Part shown: piece by piece, positions 18,323-27,261 of the stretch
Layout: every line of letters begins with the position of its first letter
How positions within the stretch are numbered: position 1 is the stretch's first letter
Assembly: GCF_017948675.1 (NCBI RefSeq)
Contig: NZ_JAGFBU010000001.1
Location: 496,001 to 560,000 of the forward strand
Reading direction: 5' to 3'
From: Flavobacterium flabelliforme
GTDB lineage: Bacteria; Bacteroidota; Bacteroidia; Flavobacteriales; Flavobacteriaceae
Length of the DNA stretch: 64,000 bases
Notes under the pieces: generated by a model
What the model was told of the DNA's origin: nothing
Databases searched by the model: none
Seen by the model: only the letters and a program-made list of their open reading frames with translations
Made by a program: the position numbers and the translations under genes

Positions 18323-18622
18323 GAAGTTTTTTTTAAATTTAAAGTTTTTTAAAATTTAAAAGTCAAAATTCCCTTTGTAAGACACTACAAAGAACAAAGT
18401 TCAATAATACTATTTAAAAAAATAAAGCAAGTTATTATTTACAAAATAGGATTTAGAAAAAAGATTGCATCTTTTGCACTCTTTTTAAAATTCAAAAAAA
18501 TAATAGTGAATGACTTAAAAATCATAACTTATTATTACAGTTAAAAATTATTATTCATTCTGAACAAAAACCTTATACAAAACATAAAAAACTAAAACAT
18601 TGTTAATTCTTAGTCTGACATC

Positions 18623-18654
18623 TTGTCATATTTATTTGAATTCACTTATCTTTG
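18623..18654 (+). promoter_or_regulatory. Promoter of miaB
   Basis: -33 TTG (18623-18625), 21-bp spacer, -7 TATCTTTG (18647-18654), followed by CAC. It matches the Bacteroidetes housekeeping sigma consensus. The start codon is 17 bp downstream, so the leader is very short. Confidence 0.75.
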
Positions 18655-18670
18655 CACTTTAAATTAGCTG

Positions 18671-20116
18671 ATGGAAAAGATTATTGAAGAAAGCAAACAA
18701 GGCGAAAGTCTTGTTCTAGAACATAAACCCGAGAATACAAAGAAACTTTTTATAGAAAGTTACGGATGCGCAATGAATTTTTCGGATAGTGAAATTGTAG
18801 CATCTATATTATCTAGCAATGGATATAACACTACTCAAACTCTGGAAGAGGCCGATTTAGTATTAGTAAATACTTGTTCTATTCGGGATAAAGCTGAGCA
18901 AACAATTAGAAAACGTCTGGAGAAATACAATGCGGTAAAACGCATCAATCCAAAAATGAAGGTTGGAGTTTTGGGCTGTATGGCGGAGCGTTTGAAAAGT
19001 AAGTTCCTGGAGGAGGAAAAAATCGTTGATCTTGTTGTAGGGCCAGACGCTTACAAGGATTTACCCAATTTACTTAATGAGGTTGAAAACGGAAGAGATG
19101 CTATTAATGTAATTCTTTCAAAGGACGAAACCTACGGTGATATTTCACCTGTTCGATTGATGAGCAACGGAATTACTGCTTTAGTTTCGATAACCAGAGG
19201 TTGTGACAATATGTGTACTTTTTGTGTAGTACCGTTTACTCGTGGAAGAGAACGCAGCCGAGAGCCACAAAGTATTATGAATGAAATTCAGGACTTGTGG
19301 AATAAAGGTTTTAAGGAAATAACGCTTTTAGGTCAAAACGTAGATAGTTATTTATGGTATGGCGGTGGACTGAAAAAAGATTTTTCTAATGCTTCCGAAA
19401 TGCAAAAAGCAACTGCGGTAGATTTTGATCAATTATTAGAAATGGTAGCGGTTGGTTTTCCAAAAATGCGCATTCGTTTTTCGACTTCAAATCCACAGGA
19501 TATGCATGAAAGCATTTTGCATGTTATTGCTAAACATTCAAATATTTGTAAACACATTCATTTACCAGTACAATCAGGCAGCAATCGAATATTAAAGGAA
19601 ATGAATCGTTTGCACAGCAGAGAAGAATACATGAATTTAATTGACAAAATCCGTTCTATTATTCCGGATTGTGCCATTTCGCAAGATATGATTTCAGGAT
19701 TTCCAACGGAGACAGAGGAAGACCATCAAGACACATTAAGTTTAATGGAATATGTAAAGTATAACTTTGGCTATATGTACAGCTATTCGGAACGTCCTGG
19801 AACCTTGGCAGAAAGAAAACTAGAAGATGATGTACCCGAACTAACAAAAGCAAGAAGATTACAAGAAATTGTTGACATGCAACAAAAACATGCTTGGTTT
19901 CGTTCTGAAGAATTTATTGGAAATACGGTGGAAGTTTTGGTAGAGAAAGTTTCAAAAAAATCTACTGAGGAGTTTTCTGGAAGAAATTCACAAAGTATTA
20001 CCGTGGTTTTCCCAAAAGAGAATTATAAAATAGGAGATTTTGTACATGTAAAAATTACAAGTTGCACAAGTGGCACTTTAAAAGGTGAAGCGATTGGATA
20101 TTCTGAGATGAATTAG
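18671..20116 (+). CDS. miaB: tRNA-2-methylthio-N6-dimethylallyladenosine synthase MiaB
   Basis: 481-aa radical SAM methylthiotransferase that converts i6A37 to ms2i6A37 in tRNAs reading UNN codons. Three domains are clear. The N-terminal UPF0004 domain has FIESYGCAMNFSDSE, LVNTCSIRDKA and GVLGCMAERL, which supply the auxiliary [4Fe-4S] cysteines. The radical SAM core has RGCDNMCTFCVVPFTRG, with the CxxxCxxC cluster. The C-terminal TRAM domain follows (about 415-480). ATG 18671 follows the mapped promoter by 17 bp. It probably headed an operon with the sigma-54 activator and downstream genes before the GxxExxY cassette came between them. Confidence 0.97.
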   Translation: MEKIIEESKQGESLVLEHKPENTKKLFIESYGCAMNFSDSEIVASILSSNGYNTTQTLEEADLVLVNTCSIRDKAEQTIRKRLEKYNAVKRINPKMKVGVLGCMAERLKSKFLEEEKIVDLVVGPDAYKDLPNLLNEVENGRDAINVILSKDETYGDISPVRLMSNGITALVSITRGCDNMCTFCVVPFTRGRERSREPQSIMNEIQDLWNKGFKEITLLGQNVDSYLWYGGGLKKDFSNASEMQKATAVDFDQLLEMVAVGFPKMRIRFSTSNPQDMHESILHVIAKHSNICKHIHLPVQSGSNRILKEMNRLHSREEYMNLIDKIRSIIPDCAISQDMISGFPTETEEDHQDTLSLMEYVKYNFGYMYSYSERPGTLAERKLEDDVPELTKARRLQEIVDMQQKHAWFRSEEFIGNTVEVLVEKVSKKSTEEFSGRNSQSITVVFPKENYKIGDFVHVKITSCTSGTLKGEAIGYSEMN

Positions 20117-20151
20117 ATTTTTTGCCGCAAATTTAATTTAAAAAAAGTCGC

Positions 20152-20182
20152 CACGAATTCCACGAATTCTCACGAATTAATT
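20152..20182 (+). repeat. Left terminal inverted repeat of the GxxExxY cassette (three CACGAATT units)
   Basis: Three direct units CACGAATTC (20152-20160), CACGAATTCT (20161-20170) and CACGAATTAA (20171-20180), preceded by GC. The right-hand array at 20672-20702 is its inverted counterpart with the same 9-bp then 10-bp spacing. Confidence 0.75.
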
Positions 20183-20268
20183 TTTTAATAAAAAATGATG
20201 TAAATAAAACATTTCATGATTACATTTTTTTCTGGGCATTAGTGTAAATCTTTAATAAATAATCTAAT

Positions 20269-20640
20269 ATGCAGTTGTACAAACAAGAAGAGTATTATAA
20301 AATTATAGGACTTTGCATGGAAGTACATCGTGTTTTAGGTGGCGGCCTTTTAGAAGCTGTTTATAAAGAAGCTTTAGAAATAGAATTTAAAAGCCATGAC
20401 ATCCCGTACGAAAGAGAGAAAGAATTTATTATAGACTACAAAGAACATCAACTATCAAAAAGGTTTTATGCAGACTTTGTAGTTTACGATACTATAATAC
20501 TAGAAGTAAAAGCAATAAAAATAATAGTTGATGATAACATTGCGCAAACTCTAAACTATATGTCAATAACTAAAAGTGGACTTGGTATTATTGCTAATTT
20601 CAGTTTAAAATCATTACAACAAAAAAGATTAGTACTATAA
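20269..20640 (+). CDS. GxxExxY protein, PD-(D/E)XK nuclease fold
   Basis: 123 aa, the usual length of the GxxExxY family (PDDEXK_3-like). The naming motif is G26-L-L-E29-A-V-Y32 in EVHRVLGGGLLEAVYKEAL. The nuclease-like core is FYADFVVYDTIILEVKA, giving D69 and E79-x-K81, so the catalytic set appears intact. Function in the cell is unknown. The gene stands alone between miaB and the sigma-54 activator and is bracketed by inverted triple CACGAATT repeats, which suggests a small mobile or selfish cassette. The long leader (about 90 bp after the left repeat) has no clear promoter. The surrounding genes are core and lack such repeats. Confidence 0.88.
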   Translation: MQLYKQEEYYKIIGLCMEVHRVLGGGLLEAVYKEALEIEFKSHDIPYEREKEFIIDYKEHQLSKRFYADFVVYDTIILEVKAIKIIVDDNIAQTLNYMSITKSGLGIIANFSLKSLQQKRLVL

Positions 20641-20671
20641 TTTAAAATTTGTGAAAATAATTTAAGTTTTA

Positions 20672-20702
20672 ATAATTAGTGCTAATTAGTGAAATTCGTG
20701 GC
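20672..20702 (-). repeat. Right terminal inverted repeat of the GxxExxY cassette
   Basis: Read on the minus strand: GC, then CACGAATTT (20700-20692), CACTAATTAG (20691-20682) and CACTAATTAT (20681-20672). Unit spacing (9, then 10) is the same as in the left array. It ends 8 bp before the next gene's ATG. Confidence 0.75.
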
Positions 20703-20710
20703 TAAAATTT

Positions 20711-21967
20711 ATGGAAACAGTTCAAAACATAAAACAAAGATTTGAGATTATTGGGAATGACCCAAAGCTTAATCGTGCGATAGAAAAAGCCATTCAGGTT
20801 GCTCCAACAGATATTACGGTATTAGTTGCAGGAGAAAGTGGTGTAGGTAAAGAAAACATTCCAAGAATCATACATTCTCTTTCACACAGAAAGCACGGAA
20901 AATATATCGCTGTAAACTGTGGTGCGATTCCGGAAGGAACTATTGACAGTGAACTTTTTGGACATGAAAAAGGTGCTTTTACTGGCGCTACAAATACCCG
21001 TGAAGGTTATTTTGAAGTAGCTGATGGAGGAACTATTTTCTTAGATGAAGTAGGTGAATTACCACTTACTACTCAAGTAAGACTATTACGTGTTCTAGAA
21101 AACGGAGAATTCATCAAAGTAGGATCTTCTCAAGTTCAAAAAACAAATGTCCGTATTGTAGCAGCTACGAATGTCAACTTATTCGACGCTATAGAAAAAG
21201 GGAAGTTTCGTGAGGATTTATATTATCGATTAAGTACCGTAGATATTGTTTTACCACCATTAAGGGAGCGAAAAGACGACATTCATCTATTGTTTAGAAA
21301 ATTTGTTGCCGATTTTGCACATAAATATAAAATGCCTCCTTTAAAATTGGATGAAAACGCAATACCAGTATTACAAAAATTCCGCTGGAGTGGTAATATT
21401 AGACAATTGCGAAATGTTGCGGAACAAATCTCCGTTTTAGAAACCAACAGAGATATATCTGTAACTACATTGCAATCTTATTTACCAGAACAAGGAAGCA
21501 ATTTGCCGTCTGTAATTAAGGACAAAAAGAGCGAAAACGATTTTAGTACAGAAAGAGAGATTTTATATAAAGTCCTTTTTGACATGAAAAGTGATTTGAA
21601 TGATTTGAAAAAATTAACATTGGAACTCATTCAAAACGGAAGTTCTAAAGTGCAAGAAACCAATCAACATTTGATTAAAAAAATATACGGCTCAAAAGAT
21701 AATGATAGTGAGATTGATTTTGAAGAAGAACCAAGATCTGCATTAATCACATCGCAAAACAATGATGATTTGTATCAAGAAAACGATGACAATTATCTTT
21801 TTGCTGAAACCATAGAGGAAGAAGAAACGTTACGATTGGAGCAAAAGGAAATTGAAATGATTAAAAAATCCCTTGAAAAAAACAAAGGAAAGAGAAAAGC
21901 GGCAGCAGATGAATTGGGGATTTCCGAAAGAACTTTATATCGAAAAATAAAGCAATTCGACTTGTAG
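20711..21967 (+). CDS. Sigma-54-dependent transcriptional activator without a receiver domain
   Basis: 418 aa. The AAA+ domain starts almost at the N-terminus: Walker A GESGVGKE (41-48), GAFTGA (88-93; the sigma-54 contact loop), Walker B GGTIFLDEVGELP and sensor regions RIVAATNVNL and FREDLYYRLSTVDI. A long acidic linker (about 260-370) leads to a Fis-type HTH, KNKGKRKAAADELGISERTLYRKIKQF. There is no phosphoacceptor, GAF or PAS domain before the ATPase, so control must come by another route. It is followed 61 bp later by lptE and may regulate envelope genes, which is inference. The gene starts 8 bp after the right CACGAATT array. Confidence 0.93.
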   Translation: METVQNIKQRFEIIGNDPKLNRAIEKAIQVAPTDITVLVAGESGVGKENIPRIIHSLSHRKHGKYIAVNCGAIPEGTIDSELFGHEKGAFTGATNTREGYFEVADGGTIFLDEVGELPLTTQVRLLRVLENGEFIKVGSSQVQKTNVRIVAATNVNLFDAIEKGKFREDLYYRLSTVDIVLPPLRERKDDIHLLFRKFVADFAHKYKMPPLKLDENAIPVLQKFRWSGNIRQLRNVAEQISVLETNRDISVTTLQSYLPEQGSNLPSVIKDKKSENDFSTEREILYKVLFDMKSDLNDLKKLTLELIQNGSSKVQETNQHLIKKIYGSKDNDSEIDFEEEPRSALITSQNNDDLYQENDDNYLFAETIEEEETLRLEQKEIEMIKKSLEKNKGKRKAAADELGISERTLYRKIKQFDL

Positions 21968-22028
21968 TTAAAACTAAAAAAAATACTATTAAGAAGTAAA
22001 TTAAATCACTTACTTTTATTAAACTAAT

Positions 22029-22532
22029 ATGAAAAAAATATATTTATTAGCGGCACTAATTATTCTTTTCGCTACCAACAGTTGTTCAGTATATAACTTT
22101 ACAGGAACAGGGAAAATTGATGCAAAAACATTTCAAGTAGGCTTTTTTCAAAACAATGCGGAACTTATAGAACCTGGAATTGACAGAAGATTTACATTAG
22201 AACTTCAAGATTTAATCCAGAACCAGACTAATCTAAACTTAGTTAAAAACGGCGCTGATTTATCCTATGAAGGAGAAATAACGGATTATAGAATTAGTCC
22301 AATGACCGCAACAGCTGATCAAAGAGCAGCGCAAAACCGTTTGACTATTAGAGTAAATGTTCGTTTTACTAACAAGAAGAAAGAAACTGATGATTTTGAA
22401 AAACAGTTTACTTTTTTCTATGATTATCCTGCAGAACAACAATTAGCAGGATCAACATTAAACTCCGCTTTAAAAGATATTTTTGAAAGAATTACACAGG
22501 ATATTTTTAATGAATCCTTAGCCAAATGGTAG
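22029..22532 (+). CDS. lptE: LPS assembly lipoprotein LptE
   Basis: 167 aa. N-terminal signal MKKIYLLAALIILFATNSC with Cys19 as the probable acylation site (the -3 residue is not the usual Leu). The mature part has the LptE pattern: SVYNFTGTGKIDAKTFQVGFFQNNAELIEP, RFTLELQDLIQNQT, LSYEGEITDYRISPM and RLTIRVNVRFTNKK. LptE plugs the outer-membrane LptD barrel, which delivers LPS to the cell surface. It sits between the sigma-54 activator and a TPR-like gene in a same-strand run. The family assignment rests on pattern and on the gene order often seen in Flavobacteria. Confidence 0.85.
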   Translation: MKKIYLLAALIILFATNSCSVYNFTGTGKIDAKTFQVGFFQNNAELIEPGIDRRFTLELQDLIQNQTNLNLVKNGADLSYEGEITDYRISPMTATADQRAAQNRLTIRVNVRFTNKKKETDDFEKQFTFFYDYPAEQQLAGSTLNSALKDIFERITQDIFNESLAKW

Positions 22533-22592
22533 TAAATCATTGGTTTTAGATTTCAATTAAACAAAAAAACAACACTCAAATTATTATCTTGC

Positions 22593-23453
22593 ATGAATGT
22601 AACTGAATTTATTTATTTGATCAACAAACCTGATGCAATCAATGAAAAGCAAACAGAGGCTTTGGAAAAGGTAATAGATGAGTTTCCTTATTTCCAAAGT
22701 GCTAGAGCGGTTTATCTGAAAGGTTTATACAGTCAAAATAGTTTTAAATATAATGCTGCTTTAAAAAGAACAGCGTCACATTCAACAGACAGAGCTGTCT
22801 TATTTGATTTTATCACATCCGATACTTTTAGTTCGATTGATAAAACATCAAATGTGATAAAAGTAATTGAAACCTTTGATGTTCCGAATCAAGATATAAA
22901 ATTTTTAAAAGTAGAACAAAAACAAGAAGAAGTCGATTTAAAATCTAATACAATAGAAGAATCGATTTTAACTACTACACAAGATGTCCTATCTGTTGCT
23001 ACTATTGAACCTACAGAAACAATTGAAGAAAAATTAGCTATTGGTCAACCTCTAGATTTCTCCAAAAAAGAACAACATTCTTTCCAAGAATGGTTACAAC
23101 TTTCTCGCTCGCAACCTATAAAAAGGGAATCTGAAGAGACTATAGCGGAACCTATAATTTTAGAAGATGCAGATAAAAGAAAAAAAACAGAACTGATTGA
23201 TAAATTTATAGAAACCAGTCCTAAAATCTCACCTGTAAAACACGGAGTGCCTTCTTCTATCAATCTCAATGTAAATTCTCAGGACAATTCTTATTTGATG
23301 ACAGAGACTTTAGCTAGAGTTTACTTAGAACAAAAAAAATATCAAAAAGCGATTCAAGCATATGAAATATTAATTTTGAAATATCCAGAAAAAAGTAGTT
23401 TCTTTGCAGACCGCATATCGGATATTAAGATTTTACAACATAACAATAATTAA
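22593..23453 (+). CDS. Hypothetical protein with a C-terminal TPR-like motif
   Basis: 286 aa, no signal peptide. The N-terminal 100 residues are helical (KVIDEFPYFQSARAVYLKGLYSQNSFKYNAALKRTASHSTDRAVLFDFI) and read like a TPR-related repeat. The middle (about 100-210) is low-complexity and acidic. The end, MTETLARVYLEQKKYQKAIQAYEILILKYPEKSSFFADRI, shown here only as a TPR pattern (A-x-x-Y and P at the expected positions), is a clear single TPR. It is 60 bp after lptE and its stop is 3 bp before the secG start, so it is translationally close to SecG. Function unknown; a scaffold role is possible. Confidence 0.7.
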   Translation: MNVTEFIYLINKPDAINEKQTEALEKVIDEFPYFQSARAVYLKGLYSQNSFKYNAALKRTASHSTDRAVLFDFITSDTFSSIDKTSNVIKVIETFDVPNQDIKFLKVEQKQEEVDLKSNTIEESILTTTQDVLSVATIEPTETIEEKLAIGQPLDFSKKEQHSFQEWLQLSRSQPIKRESEETIAEPIILEDADKRKKTELIDKFIETSPKISPVKHGVPSSINLNVNSQDNSYLMTETLARVYLEQKKYQKAIQAYEILILKYPEKSSFFADRISDIKILQHNNN

Positions 23454-23456
23454 ACA

Positions 23457-23786
23457 ATGAGCACATTTTCAATTTTTTTAGTTTTAATAACTATAGTTTG
23501 TTTTCTATTAATCGTAGTTATAATGGTTCAAAACCCTAAAGGTGGTGGATTATCTTCTACTTTAGGCGGTTCTCAAATGATGGGAGGAGTACAAAAAACA
23601 ACGGACTTTTTAGATAAAAGTACTTGGACATTAGCAACAATTTTAATTGCGCTAATACTTCTTTCTACCTTAAGTTTTACTGGATCATTGAGCGATAACG
23701 ATTCTAAAATCATTGATACTAAAACAAGTACAGCTCCTGTAGCTCCTGTTCAAAATACACCTGCTGTACCTAATCCAGCAAAATAA
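23457..23786 (+). CDS. secG: Protein translocase subunit SecG
   Basis: 109 aa, slightly longer than many SecG proteins because of a Pro/Ala-rich tail. Two membrane helices (about 4-24 and 58-76) flank the conserved loop VQNPKGGGLSSTLGGSQMMGG, given here as NPKGGGLSS at its core. SecG joins SecYE to ease SecA-driven translocation. It starts 3 bp after the TPR-like gene and is closed by a strong terminator, so it ends that operon. Confidence 0.95.
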   Translation: MSTFSIFLVLITIVCFLLIVVIMVQNPKGGGLSSTLGGSQMMGGVQKTTDFLDKSTWTLATILIALILLSTLSFTGSLSDNDSKIIDTKTSTAPVAPVQNTPAVPNPAK

Positions 23787-23807
23787 AAATACTTTACCTA
23801 TTTTTAA

Positions 23808-23837
23808 AATGCCAGCTTGTCAAAGCTGGCATTTTTT
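23808..23837 (+). terminator. Rho-independent terminator after secG
   Basis: Stem GCCAGCTT (23811-23818) / AAGCTGGC (23823-23830), extended by A/T pairs and followed by a T-run. Confidence 0.9.
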
Positions 23838-23925
23838 ATAAGAAAATGTGTCAGTTTATACAGGATGGCATAATTTCTGAAATCCTATAAGCATTCATAA
23901 AAACAATAAAATAAAATATAAAATC

Positions 23926-24201
23926 ATGGCTTTAAACATCAAACCACTTTCAGACAGAGTTCTTATCGAACCAGTTGCGGCTGAAACAAAAACTGCGTCA
24001 GGGATTTTTATTCCAGATACAGCCAAAGAAAAACCACAAAAAGGAACTGTTGTTGCCGTTGGAAATGGTACAAAAGAACATACAATGACTGTGAAAATCG
24101 GAGATTCTGTACTTTACGGAAAATACGCTGGAACTGAATTAAAATTAGAAGGAAAAGATTATTTGATTATGCGTGAGGATGATATCCTTGCGATTATCTA
24201 A
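23926..24201 (+). CDS. groES: Co-chaperonin GroES
   Basis: 91 aa. The heptameric lid of GroEL. Family features: [19 protein letters not shown], the mobile loop [26 protein letters not shown] and the C-terminal [12 protein letters not shown]. It is followed 84 bp later by groEL, with a C-rich palindrome between them. The 139 bp upstream has no obvious CIRCE element and no exact -7 box, so heat regulation cannot be read here. Confidence 0.98.
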   Translation: MALNIKPLSDRVLIEPVAAETKTASGIFIPDTAKEKPQKGTVVAVGNGTKEHTMTVKIGDSVLYGKYAGTELKLEGKDYLIMREDDILAII

Positions 24202-24228
24202 ATCCCCCTAACCCCCGAAGGGGGAATT
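24201..24228. repeat. C-rich palindromic intergenic repeat, copy in the groES-groEL gap
   Basis: The element starts ATCCCCCTAA and contains the hairpin CCCCC (24212-24216) GAA GGGGG (24220-24224). It starts at the groES stop codon. A near-identical copy is at 39413-39439. Confidence 0.7.
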
Positions 24229-24249
24229 CTTGAGTTTTTAGAAACTTGA

Positions 24250-25914
<1,665 letters not shown>

Positions 25915-25930
25915 TATCTATCCAAAAAAA

Positions 25931-25970
25931 ATAAAAATCCGTTTACCAAAAGTAAACGGATTTTTTATTT
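25931..25970 (+). terminator. Rho-independent terminator after groEL
   Basis: Stem TCCGTTTAC (25938-25946) / GTAAACGGA (25952-25960) with A-run and T-run flanks. Confidence 0.9.
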
Positions 25971-26022
25971 AATAGCAATAATTATAAATTATGGCAATGA
26001 CAAACTATATTTTTAATAGAGA

Positions 26023-26062
26023 CAAAAAAAAATCCGAAAATTAAATTTTCGGATTTTTTATA
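26023..26062 (-). terminator. Terminator of the DedA gene
   Basis: Stem AATCCGAAAA (26031-26040) / TTTTCGGATT (26046-26055), with a plus-strand A-run that gives the minus-strand U-run. It can act in both directions. Confidence 0.85.
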
Positions 26063-26066
26063 TAGG

Positions 26067-26747
26067 CTATTCTTTATCAGCTGGTCTTTTCTTTAATAAC
26101 TTGATCAATACTGGAAAAGTAGAAATCAAGACAATGATAATAATAATATATTCGATGTGGTGTTTTAAATCAATGCCTTGCTTTAAGAAAATACCGTAAA
26201 GATAATGACCTGCAAAAATTAAGATAAAAGACCATAAGAATGAACTTAATATATTAAAGAATATAAACTTCTTTTTATCCATCGATACAATTCCTGCTAT
26301 AATAGGAGCAAACGTTCTAAATATTGGTAAAAAACGGGCGAAAATAATAGCTTTACCACCATATTTTTCAAAGAAATCCTTTGATTGAAGTAGGTATTTT
26401 TTCTTAAACCAAAAAGTATCTTCTTTCTTAAATAAGTAATAGCCGCTTTTAGCACCAAACCAATATCCAACCATATTTCCTAAAATACCCATTGCTGTGA
26501 CTGAAAGTGAAAGCAAAAGGACATTCATAAAATCATTAGGAATATGAATAACATTGGCCATTAACTCGCCGCTATAAATTCCAGCTAGAAAAAGTAAACT
26601 ATCTCCTGGAAGAAAAAAACCTGCAAAAAGTCCTGTTTCAGCAAAAACTATGAATAAAACAATGTACAAGCCTATTTGAACTCCACCAATACTCAATGTA
26701 ATATAAAACTCTGGGTTGATCAATTGAGTCCAGTCAAAATTATTCAT
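26067..26747 (-). CDS. DedA family inner-membrane protein
   Basis: 226 aa with about five hydrophobic segments. The DedA/VTT core is clear: FAETGLFAGFFLPGDSLLFLAG (Glu and the FLPGxxLL turn), GNMVGYWFGAKSGYYLF and KYGGKAIIFARFLPIFRTFAP (the F-x-R-F-x-P-x-x-R motif). DedA proteins act in envelope homeostasis, and some members flip phospholipids or undecaprenyl phosphate. The substrate of this one is unknown. It is convergent with groEL. Confidence 0.92.
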   Translation of the reverse strand: MNNFDWTQLINPEFYITLSIGGVQIGLYIVLFIVFAETGLFAGFFLPGDSLLFLAGIYSGELMANVIHIPNDFMNVLLLSLSVTAMGILGNMVGYWFGAKSGYYLFKKEDTFWFKKKYLLQSKDFFEKYGGKAIIFARFLPIFRTFAPIIAGIVSMDKKKFIFFNILSSFLWSFILIFAGHYLYGIFLKQGIDLKHHIEYIIIIIVLISTFPVLIKLLKKRPADKE

Positions 26748-26890
26748 AAATGTCTTTTTTTGTTAACGTGTATAAGTTCGTGAAAGTAATAATAATTTAT
26801 ATCATCAACAATTTAAAACTCCACTTTAAAGTTTAATTAACTTAATTAAATTAAAGAAAAATCAAATGCTAATCCCCATGTAATTTAAAA

Positions 26891-27232
26891 CTAATTTCTT
26901 TCATATAAGCAGCAATGATGTAGGCTTTCATAATCTTCGGCTGTAGCCTTTACGTCATCTGTATCGTGTCCTACTTTTGCAATTGCTTTTTTTACAGCTA
27001 ACGGAGTTGTTTTTTCTTCGTTAATTATCAAATTAAGTTGATGTGTTGCAACATCCCATGAAGCCGATTTTACTCCAGGCACCGTATATGCCGCTTTTTG
27101 AATGCGCTTTTGACATTGTTCGCAATTCCCATTTACCTCTGTAACATATTTTGCATTTTTATTCTTTTTTTCTTGTGCTTGAGTTACAAACCCAACTAAA
27201 AAAAATAAAAGAACTATACTTAAATTTTTCAT
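26891..27232 (-). CDS. Periplasmic HMA-domain metal-binding protein
   Basis: 113 aa. Signal peptide MKNLSIVLLFFLVGFVTQAQ, then one heavy-metal-associated domain with the CxxC site C37-E-Q-C40 (NGNCEQCQKRIQKAA) and the usual PGVKSASWD strand. The domain probably binds Cu(I) or a similar soft metal in the periplasm. The C-terminus carries a further His/Cys cluster, ESLHHCCLYERN, which may add ligands. It follows the TonB receptor gene by 29 bp and is the last gene of the HYC_CC_PP/receptor/HMA set. Metal identity is inference. Confidence 0.88.
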   Translation of the reverse strand: MKNLSIVLLFFLVGFVTQAQEKKNKNAKYVTEVNGNCEQCQKRIQKAAYTVPGVKSASWDVATHQLNLIINEEKTTPLAVKKAIAKVGHDTDDVKATAEDYESLHHCCLYERN

Positions 27233-27261
27233 TTTTTCTATTTTATTTTATTTTAAACTAA

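Larger units (their letters stand above)
18295..18670. other. Divergent promoter region between topA and miaB
   Basis: 376 bp, strongly AT-rich. It carries the topA -7 box at 18315-18322 (minus) and the miaB promoter at 18623-18654 (plus). The ~300 bp between them holds no ORF, strong hairpin or repeat that I could see. Confidence 0.7.

Noticed and set aside
20269..20640. GxxExxY gene as part of a restriction-modification system
   Set aside because: No methyltransferase or partner gene nearby; the flanking repeats fit a solitary cassette better.
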